Shown: piece after piece, positions 58,568 through 64,000 of the stretch
How positions within the stretch are numbered: the first letter of the stretch is position 1
Layout of the letters: every line of letters begins with the position of its first letter
From: Clostridia bacterium
GTDB lineage: Bacteria; Bacillota_A; Clostridia; Christensenellales; Aristaeellaceae
Direction: 5' to 3'
Assembly: GCA_017517815.1 (NCBI GenBank)
Contig: JAFWYA010000006.1
Location: 7,611-71,610, forward strand
Length of the DNA: 64,000 nt
Program-made: the position numbers and the translations under genes
The notes under the pieces: model-generated
Told to the model about the DNA's origin: nothing
Databases searched by the model: none
The model's input: only the letters and a program-made list of their open reading frames with translations

Positions 58568-59500
58568 TTAGAACATTTTCTTTTTCCAGAGGATCAGAAA
58601 AACAGCTACGCTGGCCAGGACGGAAATGCCTAAAACGATCCAGAACCCGAAGGGGTTTTGCTGGAAGGGCACGCCGACGTTCATGCCCCATAACGAAGCA
58701 AAAATGGTGGGAATGGCCAGCACAACGGTGAAGCTGGTCAGGATCTTCATGACGGTGTTGAGGTTGTTGGAAATGATGGAGGCAAAGGCGTCCATGGTGC
58801 CGGAGGTGATGTCGCGGTAGATGGAGCACATTTCCATTGCCTGCTTGTTTTCGATGATGACGTCCTCCAGCAGGTCGCTGTCGTCGGGATAGCGGCGCAG
58901 AAGGTCCATGCGCAAAAGCTTTTCAAGCACCATCTCGTTGCTTTTGAGGGAGGTGTTGAAGAACACAAGGCTCTTTTCCAGCTTCATCATCTGCAAAAGC
59001 TCCTGATTGCGCATGGTGGACTGCAGCTTTTCCTGCACAAAGCCGGACGCCTTTTCAATCTGCTTGAGGTAGTTGAGGAAGCGCGATGCGTTGCGGTAGA
59101 GCAGCTGCAACAGGAAGCGCGTGCGCTTGAACGTCCAGAAGCCGCGGATGCGCTCCTCGGTAAAGTCGGTGATGATGGTGGATTCGCGGGTGGAAACGGT
59201 GATGATCACCTCGTCCACCATCACAATGCCCATAGGAATGGTGGTGTAGGCGTAGCCGTTGCCGTCGGCCTCCATGTAGGGAATGTCGACGATGATGAGC
59301 ATCTGGTCGCCGTCGCGCTCAATGCGGGCGCTTTCCTCCTCGTCCAGCGCGGCCTGCAGGTAGGTGGGATCCAGCTTGAACCGGGCATTGAGCCCGTCGA
59401 TCTCCTCGCGGGTGGGGTTTTGCAGATGCACCCAGCACCCTTTTTCAAGGGTGTTGATCTCGGTCAGATGATCATCAACGGTCATATAAATGCGTTTCAT
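58568..59500 (-). CDS. corA: CorA-family magnesium transporter
   Basis: A 310-residue Mg2+ (or Co2+) channel. The large cytoplasmic domain (about 1-245) is followed by a long stalk helix, then two C-terminal membrane helices separated by the selectivity signature GMNVGVPF, and a lysine-rich end WKKKMF. The start MKRIYMTVDD lies after AGGCAGG. The upstream region is special: a 31-codon leader ORF with its own strong ribosome binding site and a terminator-like hairpin that includes the corA ribosome binding site, all after a TTGACA promoter. Mg2+-dependent control of corA through the leader is therefore plausible. Confidence 0.93.
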   Translation of the reverse strand: MKRIYMTVDDHLTEINTLEKGCWVHLQNPTREEIDGLNARFKLDPTYLQAALDEEESARIERDGDQMLIIVDIPYMEADGNGYAYTTIPMGIVMVDEVIITVSTRESTIITDFTEERIRGFWTFKRTRFLLQLLYRNASRFLNYLKQIEKASGFVQEKLQSTMRNQELLQMMKLEKSLVFFNTSLKSNEMVLEKLLRMDLLRRYPDDSDLLEDVIIENKQAMEMCSIYRDITSGTMDAFASIISNNLNTVMKILTSFTVVLAIPTIFASLWGMNVGVPFQQNPFGFWIVLGISVLASVAVFLILWKKKMF

Positions 59501-59501
59501 G

Positions 59502-59552
59502 AAAAAACCTGCCTTTCTCAAGCTGCACATGCAGCATTGTTTCCGGGCAGGC
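59502..59552 (-). promoter_or_regulatory. Terminator-like / SD-masking hairpin before corA
   Basis: On the minus strand CCTGCC (59546-59551) pairs with GGCAGG (59508-59513), enclosing an inner hairpin GCTGCA/TGCAGC (59522-59535), and is followed directly by six T (59502-59507). The 3' arm is part of the corA ribosome binding site. The structure could end transcription or hide the site, and it begins 13 nt after the leader ORF stop. Confidence 0.6.
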
Positions 59553-59564
59553 AAATATTCTTGT

Positions 59565-59660
59565 TTACAGCGTCCAGCTCATGCGCTGAGCGCCTGCGCG
59601 TCTTACCTGTCCGGAGCCTGTGAAATTGTAAGCGTAGGTACTATACGGGTCCGCGTCCAT
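59565..59660 (-). CDS. 31-residue leader peptide upstream of corA
   Basis: The ORF starts with ATG at 59660, 10 nt after AAGGAGG, and ends with TAA at 59565. The peptide begins MDADPYSTYAYNF and ends GAQRMSWTL. The acidic/proline start (M-D-A-D-P) followed by a tyrosine-rich stretch recalls enterobacterial Mg2+-sensing leader peptides such as MgtL (MEPDPTP), whose nascent Asp/Glu/Pro run destabilises the ribosome at low Mg2+. It is the first ORF after the promoter at 59702-59730 and lies 64 nt before corA. That it is translated is supported by the ribosome binding site. Its sensing role is inference. Confidence 0.65.
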   Translation of the reverse strand: MDADPYSTYAYNFTGSGQVRRAGAQRMSWTL

Positions 59661-59701
59661 GAAAAGGGCTCCTCCTTCCGGTAAGATAGGCATACGCATT
59701 T

Positions 59702-59730
59702 ATCATATTCTTTTTATGGCCGCCTGTCAA
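59702..59730 (-). promoter_or_regulatory. Promoter of the leader peptide/corA unit
   Basis: Minus strand perfect TTGACA (59725-59730), 17-nt spacer, TATGAT (59702-59707). The predicted start is about 35 nt before the leader ATG and 195 nt before corA. Confidence 0.8.
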
Positions 59731-59765
59731 CGCACATGGCAAAAACAGGCTGCATTTTTTCTGCT

Positions 59766-59793
59766 TTGCCATTGCGCTGCATCATGCTATAAT
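59766..59793 (+). promoter_or_regulatory. Promoter of ispG
   Basis: TTGCCA (59766-59771), 16-nt spacer, perfect TATAAT (59788-59793), 35 nt before the start codon. Divergent from the corA leader promoter. Confidence 0.7.
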
Positions 59794-59828
59794 AAGGTAT
59801 ACCCATCCAGAAAGGGAGGAATGTTTTC

Positions 59829-60929
59829 ATGCGCCAGACCCGCGCTTTCCATATCGGCCCCGTACCCATCGGCGGCGGCGCGCCCGTGAGCGTGCAGAGC
59901 ATGACCAATACCGACAGCCGCGACGCGGAAGCGACCCTTGCGCAGATCGTGGCCCTTGCCGACGCCGGCTGCGACATCGTGCGCCTGTCCGTGTATGACG
60001 AGGCCTGCCTTGACGCGCTGCCCGCGATCATCGCCGGTTCCCCCGTGCCGCTGGTTGCGGATATCCACTACCGTCACGACCTGGCCATCGGCGCCATGGA
60101 GCGCGGCATCGCCAAGGTGCGCATCAACCCCGGCAACATCGGCGGCATGGCCAATGTGCGCCGCGTGGCCGACTGCGCCAAAATGCACCATGTGCCCATC
60201 CGCATCGGCGTCAACAGCGGCAGCATTGAAAAGGACATCCTTGCCCGTGAAGGCGGCGTGACCGCCCGCGGCATGGTGGACAGTGCGCTGGCCCATGCCA
60301 GACTGCTGGAAGATGCCGGTTTCCATGATATCGTTTTGAGCCTGAAGGCCAGCAATGTGCCGCTGACAGTGGCTGCCTATGAGCTGGCCGCAAAGGAGAC
60401 GGATTACCCCCTGCACGTGGGCGTGACCGAGGCCGGTCTGCCCGGCAGCGGCAACATCAAAAGCGCCATCGGCATCGGATCACTGCTTTTGCACGGCATC
60501 GGCGACACCATCCGCGTGTCCCTCACCGGCAGCCCTATCCCCGAGGCTGGCGCTGCCATCGACATCCTGCGCGCGGTGGGCCTGCGCAATGAATTCGTCA
60601 ATGTGGTCAGCTGCCCCACCTGCGGCCGTACGGGCATCGACGTGGCCGCCATTGCAAAGCGCGTTGAAAACGAGCTCAAGGATATCCGCGTGCCCATGAC
60701 GGTCGCCGTGATGGGCTGCGTGGTCAACGGCCCGGGCGAGGCCCGCGAGGCGGACATCGGCCTGGCAGGCGGCGGACTGTCCAGCGCAGGCGGCGCTGCG
60801 GGCGGCGAAGGCAGCGGCTATGCCGTGGGCGCGATTTTCGAAAAGGGCAAAGCGCCCGAGCGCGTGGAAGGCGACCTGGCCGCCATCCTCATCGAGCGCG
60901 CACGCCGCCTTGCTGCCAGCAGGGCATAA
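59829..60929 (+). CDS. ispG: 4-hydroxy-3-methylbut-2-enyl diphosphate synthase
   Basis: Iron-sulfur enzyme of the MEP isoprenoid pathway that makes HMBPP. The 366-residue protein starts with the barrel domain PVPIGGGAPVSVQSMTNTDS and has GDTIRVSLTGSP. Its 4Fe-4S ligands are in SCPTCGRTG (two Cys) and MGCVVNGPGEAREADIG (third Cys and the Glu). The length is usual for the short bacterial form, but the last 60 residues contain an extra Gly/Ser-rich stretch (LSSAGGAAGGEGSG). AAAGGGAGG lies before the start. Usually in Firmicutes it follows dxr and rseP; here it stands before spoIVB. Confidence 0.95.
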   Translation: MRQTRAFHIGPVPIGGGAPVSVQSMTNTDSRDAEATLAQIVALADAGCDIVRLSVYDEACLDALPAIIAGSPVPLVADIHYRHDLAIGAMERGIAKVRINPGNIGGMANVRRVADCAKMHHVPIRIGVNSGSIEKDILAREGGVTARGMVDSALAHARLLEDAGFHDIVLSLKASNVPLTVAAYELAAKETDYPLHVGVTEAGLPGSGNIKSAIGIGSLLLHGIGDTIRVSLTGSPIPEAGAAIDILRAVGLRNEFVNVVSCPTCGRTGIDVAAIAKRVENELKDIRVPMTVAVMGCVVNGPGEAREADIGLAGGGLSSAGGAAGGEGSGYAVGAIFEKGKAPERVEGDLAAILIERARRLAASRA

Positions 60930-60964
60930 TATTCCCATTTTTCATCAACATTTTTCCACGTTGA

Positions 60965-61021
60965 AAAACGCCTCTTTCTGCAAACACTTCCCTGCGAAGC
61001 ATGAACAGAAAGAGGCGTTTT
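60965..61021 (+). promoter_or_regulatory. Perfect 16-bp inverted repeat covering the spoIVB ribosome binding site
   Basis: AAAACGCCTCTTTCTG (60965-60980) pairs with CAGAAAGAGGCGTTTT (61006-61021) around a 25-nt loop. The 3' arm contains AAAGAGG, the spoIVB ribosome binding site, and ends 1 nt before the ATG. Read through from ispG it could act as a terminator (TTTT end) or lock spoIVB translation. A transcript starting within the loop would escape both. Confidence 0.7.
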
Positions 61022-61022
61022 C

Positions 61023-62264
61023 ATGTCCCGACGTTCTTCCCGCGCGCGCCGTATGACCGGCTGGCTGCTCAGCGCGCTCCTTTTGATGGTATGGTTTTCC
61101 CCGCAGGCGCAGTTTTTCCGCTCCCTGCCCAACCGGCTGAGCATCGCTCATGGCCAGCCTGCCGCGCTGGAAGCGCCGTTTCCGCTTACGCTTGACGTTT
61201 CGGCCTCCGGCGCGCAGACCCTTGCCGAGGCTGACCCCAATGCGCAGACGGCCAAAGCCACCATCAGCCTGTTTGGCCTTCTGCCGCTGCGCGAGGTGGA
61301 AATCGACATCAGCGACGACCTGCGCCTGTACCCCGGCGGTCAGGCCATGGGCGTGGCGATGCACACGCAGGGCGTGCTGGTGGTAGGCACCAGCGACCTG
61401 ACCGGTGCAAACAGCCCGGCAAGGCTGGCGGGACTCAAGCCCGGCGACCTCATCACCGAGGCCGACGGCGCGCCCATCAGCTCCACCGATGAGCTGACCG
61501 CGCTGGTGGACGCCTGCGGCGAAGCGCCGCTGCCGCTGACCGTTGTGCGCGGCGACAGCACCCTGCACCTCACCCTCACGCCCCGCCGCGACGGCCAGAG
61601 CGGCAGCTGGCGTATCGGCGCTTGGGTGCGCGACTCCACAGCAGGCGTGGGCACGCTCAGCTTTTACGGCGAAACCCAGCCCGGCGAAGGCATACGCTAC
61701 GGCGCACTGGGCCATGCCATCACCGATACCGACACCCAGCAGATCCTCACCGTTGGCGCGGGCGAGATCATGCAGGCGGATGTGGTGGACGTGCGCAAGG
61801 GCCAAAGCGGCTATCCGGGCGAACTGAAGGGCAGCTTTCTTCGCGAAGACCGCGTGCTTGGCGTCATCCGCCGCAACAGCATCTTCGGCATTTACGGCAG
61901 CATGGATACGCCGCCTGGCCATCCCCTCTACCCCGACGGCCTGCCCATCGGCCGCCGCGACGCCGTACACACCGGCCCGGCGACCATCCTGTGCACCGTG
62001 GGCGCGGAGGGCATGAAGGAATACGACGTGGAAATTGTTGAGGTCACCCGCCAGTCCGCCCCGGCCCAGCGCAGCATGGTGGTCCGTGTGACCGACCCGG
62101 CGCTTTTGGAAAAGACCGGCGGCATCGTGCAGGGCATGAGCGGCAGCCCCATCCTGCAGGACGGGCGGCTGATCGGCGCGGTGACGCATGTATTCGTCAA
62201 CGACCCCACCATGGGGTACGGATTGTATATCGAATGGATGCTGGGGGAAGCGGCGGCGAGCTGA
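61023..62264 (+). CDS. spoIVB: SpoIVB peptidase (S55 family)
   Basis: Serine protease that, in the B. subtilis forespore, signals through SpoIVFA to switch on pro-sigma-K cleavage. The 413-residue protein has an N-terminal membrane helix (about 11-26). A PDZ domain follows at about 108-185 (with NSPARLAGLKPGDLITEADG). The S55 catalytic domain carries VRDSTAGVGTLSF, GALGHAITDTDT (His, Asp) and GGIVQGMSGSPILQDGRLIGAVTHV (Ser in the SGSP loop). All catalytic blocks are intact. It implies a sporulation programme in this lineage. The start lies 7 nt after AAAGAGG, within a 16-bp inverted repeat. No spo0A follows; the next gene is a small membrane protein. Confidence 0.93.
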   Translation: MSRRSSRARRMTGWLLSALLLMVWFSPQAQFFRSLPNRLSIAHGQPAALEAPFPLTLDVSASGAQTLAEADPNAQTAKATISLFGLLPLREVEIDISDDLRLYPGGQAMGVAMHTQGVLVVGTSDLTGANSPARLAGLKPGDLITEADGAPISSTDELTALVDACGEAPLPLTVVRGDSTLHLTLTPRRDGQSGSWRIGAWVRDSTAGVGTLSFYGETQPGEGIRYGALGHAITDTDTQQILTVGAGEIMQADVVDVRKGQSGYPGELKGSFLREDRVLGVIRRNSIFGIYGSMDTPPGHPLYPDGLPIGRRDAVHTGPATILCTVGAEGMKEYDVEIVEVTRQSAPAQRSMVVRVTDPALLEKTGGIVQGMSGSPILQDGRLIGAVTHVFVNDPTMGYGLYIEWMLGEAAAS

Positions 62265-62338
62265 TTCCCCTGTTTTTTGGCTGGCGAATGTGCTATACTG
62301 TCCCTGAAAATCTGTTTTTACAAAGGAGAACCTGCGCA

Positions 62339-62995
62339 ATGATGCACAACGTCAACCGCAAACTGCTTCTGCTTGGCGCATTCGGCCACATGCTGTGCTG
62401 GCTGGGCGGCGATCTGCTGCTGTTTTTCCAGCCCGCCGGGCCGCTGAATGTGATGGGCCTGTTTGATTACGAGCAGACCGCCGCCATGCTGCAGGGCGCA
62501 TCGGCCATGCAGTTTACCCTTTCCGGTGTTTTCGGCGTGATCGCCATGATGCTTATCATGCCCGGGTATTTTCAGATCGCAAACTTCCTCAGGCCCGTGT
62601 CGGAAAAATCCGCCCGGATCGTGCAGGTCGGCACGGCGCTCACCTGCGTGGCCGGTGCGGTGATGCACTTTACCTGCACCAGCATGCTGTGGCACTTCGT
62701 CAAAGCCGGAGCCACGCAGCAGGCGCACAGCATCATGCTTTCCTTCTTCTTTGAAACCTGCGCCACCTCTGCCATGTGCAACATCGGCGTAATGCTGGTA
62801 TGCATCACGCTATTCATTGCCGTTTTCAAACAGAAGACCTGCCTGCCCAGGTGGGCATGTCTGGTCAACACCCTGCCCCTCACGCTGGTGGCAGGCATCG
62901 TGCTGGCAGGCATGGGTGCCATGAACGTTGGCAGCAGCCTGATGTTCTTTGTTCTGTATATGCTTGCAAAAAAAGCAGGCGCCGCACAGGCGTAA
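62339..62995 (+). CDS. Polytopic membrane protein (DUF6796-like)
   Basis: A 218-residue protein with about six membrane helices (LLLLGAFGHMLCWLGGDLLLFF, MQFTLSGVFGVIAMMLIMPGYF, MLVCITLFIAVF, NTLPLTLVAGIVLAGMGAMNVG and others). The HML/GGDLLL first helix and the FTCTSMLWHF segment resemble DUF6796 proteins of Firmicutes; function is not known. AAAGGAG lies before the start. It follows spoIVB by 74 nt and precedes the creatininase-family gene by 21 nt, so it is probably co-transcribed with the latter. Confidence 0.78.
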   Translation: MMHNVNRKLLLLGAFGHMLCWLGGDLLLFFQPAGPLNVMGLFDYEQTAAMLQGASAMQFTLSGVFGVIAMMLIMPGYFQIANFLRPVSEKSARIVQVGTALTCVAGAVMHFTCTSMLWHFVKAGATQQAHSIMLSFFFETCATSAMCNIGVMLVCITLFIAVFKQKTCLPRWACLVNTLPLTLVAGIVLAGMGAMNVGSSLMFFVLYMLAKKAGAAQA

Positions 62996-63016
62996 TGCAA
63001 TCAAAGGAGAAATACC

Positions 63017-63793
63017 ATGTTTCTGGCCAGAATGAATTACCTTCAGGTGGAAGAATACCTCAAAACCAGCGACGCCATCGTCATCCCCGTGGGCAGTCTG
63101 GAAAACCACGGCCTGCACATGCCGCTCGGCACTGATTTTCTGATTCCTGACGAGATCGCCCGCCTGCTTGATGAGCGCAGCCCGCTGCTCATCGCGCCCA
63201 CCATCAACTACGGCGCAACCGATGACCTGACCGGCTTTGCAGGCACGGTGTCCATCGGCACGGAGGGGCTCATCGCCCTGCTTCGCGCCGTGTGCGACCA
63301 GCTGTACCAGTACGGCTTCCGGCACTTCCTCATCCTCAACGGCCACGGCGGCAACACTGCAGCCATTCAGGCGGTGGGGTCACATCTGTACCGCAAGGGC
63401 GCGTATCTGGCCATCCTCAACTGGTGGCTGATGGCCGGGCAGCTCAACCCCGAATGGGCCGGCGGTCACGGCGGCGGCGAAGAAACGGCGGCTGTTATGG
63501 CGGTGGATCCGACGCTGATCAAGACCGAATACCTGCACATGGGCGAAAACATCCGCGATGATCTGGGCGACGACCTGCCCTACGGCGCATGGACGAATGT
63601 GCTGTACAAGGGCGTTTCAGTGAACGTGCCCCGTCAGGTGCGCGACATCACCGACAACGGCTGGCTGGTGCATTCCTTCAAGGGCGACGTGCCCACCCGC
63701 GCCACCGCCGAATGGGGCCGCGAGATGCTTTGCGCCATGGCCGACTACATCGCCGATTTTGCCGTGCACTTTACCGCGCTGCCCAAACGGTAA
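63017..63793 (+). CDS. Creatininase-family amidohydrolase
   Basis: A 258-residue metal-dependent amidohydrolase of the creatininase/MftE-like family. The metal-binding blocks are IPVGSLENHGLHMPLGTD (Glu, His, Asp), LILNGHGGNTAAI (His) and GGHGGGEETA (His, Glu). All expected ligands are present and the length is normal. Family members open cyclic amides or cut peptides in cofactor maturation; the substrate here is unknown. AAAGGAG precedes the start. It is 21 nt after the DUF6796-like gene. Confidence 0.92.
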   Translation: MFLARMNYLQVEEYLKTSDAIVIPVGSLENHGLHMPLGTDFLIPDEIARLLDERSPLLIAPTINYGATDDLTGFAGTVSIGTEGLIALLRAVCDQLYQYGFRHFLILNGHGGNTAAIQAVGSHLYRKGAYLAILNWWLMAGQLNPEWAGGHGGGEETAAVMAVDPTLIKTEYLHMGENIRDDLGDDLPYGAWTNVLYKGVSVNVPRQVRDITDNGWLVHSFKGDVPTRATAEWGREMLCAMADYIADFAVHFTALPKR

Positions 63794-63799
63794 CAAAAA

Positions 63800-63819
63800 A
63801 GGAACGCTTTCGCGTTCCT
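63800..63819 (+). terminator. Hairpin after the creatininase-family gene
   Basis: 8-bp stem AGGAACGC/GCGTTCCT with a TTTC loop, 6 nt after the stop. No T-tract follows, so it is a weak terminator call. Confidence 0.5.
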
Positions 63820-63844
63820 CAGACTGTCGATAAACCCATTGGGA

Positions 63845-63935
63845 GGTGTCGGAGGGCCACAGCCCTCCGACTGTCAATCCGACCTCAGCGACATGTGCGG
63901 TGAGGTCGGAAGCCTTGCGCAGCAAGGTTTCCTTG
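63845..63935 (+). repeat. Three-hairpin structured element, copy B
   Basis: Hairpin 1 is GTCGGAGGGC/GCCCTCCGAC (63848-63857 with 63862-63871). Hairpin 2 is TCCGACCTCA/TGAGGTCGGA (63878-63887 with 63901-63910) with the same 13-nt loop as copy A. Hairpin 3 is AGCCTTGC/GCAAGGTT (63911-63918 with 63922-63929). A further hairpin CAGGTTTTCAC/GTGAAAACCTG follows at 63937-63975. Same strand as copy A. Confidence 0.85.
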
Positions 63936-64000
63936 CAGGTTTTCACGGCCGCACCAAAGGTGCAGTGAAAACCTGTTTTGGCGGAAAAGATCGCCGCAGG

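Noticed and set aside
59661..59700. M-box (ykoK) magnesium riboswitch upstream of corA
   Set aside because: The leader is too short and lacks the conserved M-box core. A translated leader ORF explains the sequence better.
59787..60416. A 209-codon minus-strand frame opposite ispG
   Set aside because: Shadow frame. ispG has complete Fe-S and barrel motifs and a promoter on the plus strand.

Overview
The window comes from a GC-rich, low-redox-lifestyle member of the Firmicutes, most likely a gut-type Clostridia/Christensenellales-like organism. The pointers are SpoIVB (sporulation), the plsX-acpP-rnc-smc gene order, an oxygen-independent ribonucleotide reductase (NrdD), a two-gene SufCB iron-sulfur system, an L-cysteine desulfidase, LPxTG-anchored surface proteins, strong AGGAGG-type ribosome binding sites and TTGACA/TATAAT promoters. 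No species is claimed.

Layout. 1-8570 (minus strand): a phospholipid/RNA/chromosome operon read from a promoter near 8690, with a large proline-rich membrane beta-propeller protein, plsX, acpP, rnc and smc (cut by the left edge). 8835-13106 (plus): a degenerate GMP-synthase-like protein, an M19 dipeptidase, a secreted SH3-VanW protein and a GNAT. 13150-16000: nrdD with two NrdR boxes on its promoter and, further upstream, a cluster of DnaA-box-like 9-mers. 16020-20600: small membrane protein, YgjP-like metallopeptidase, GNAT, then a cysteine desulfidase/symporter pair. 20700-25020 is the accessory zone: a thioester-domain LPxTG adhesin, two head-to-head truncated genes (AraC type and Fe-S reductase type), and a 925-bp unit bounded by duplicated tRNA-Arg 3' ends that carries one surface-protein gene. 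25100-33450: GH13 amylase, a three-gene operon of unknown function, a VanY-type carboxypeptidase, and a NahK-like sugar kinase with its nucleotidyltransferase. 33460-41600: hpt-tilS-DUF4364, an HPr-like protein without the phosphorylatable histidine, and an FbpABC-type ABC transporter. 41600-46000: an amidotransferase-like PP-loop enzyme, an XRE-membrane fusion, a PAP2 phosphatase, and sufCB. 46050-46900 is gene-free and full of inverted repeats. 46925-64000: UshA-like nucleotidase, metallophosphoesterase, glnS, two multi-spanning membrane proteins, DUF4127, pgsA, an SDR, corA with a leader ORF, ispG, spoIVB, a small membrane protein and a creatininase-family hydrolase.

The most interesting signals are regulatory or structural. 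(1) A 31-codon leader ORF with an acidic/proline start (MDADP) sits between a good promoter and corA and is followed by a terminator-like hairpin that takes in the corA ribosome binding site. This resembles Mg2+-sensing leader peptides. (2) A three-hairpin element occurs twice (52126-52216 and 63845-63935), with three compensatory base-pair changes in one stem and an invariant 13-nt loop. (3) DnaA-like boxes and NrdR boxes lie in front of nrdD. (4) A tRNA-flanked mini-cassette lacks an integrase. (5) A GuaA homologue has lost both its glutaminase and its XMP-site signatures.

All motif and repeat calls were made by eye. No alignments, database searches or folding calculations were run.
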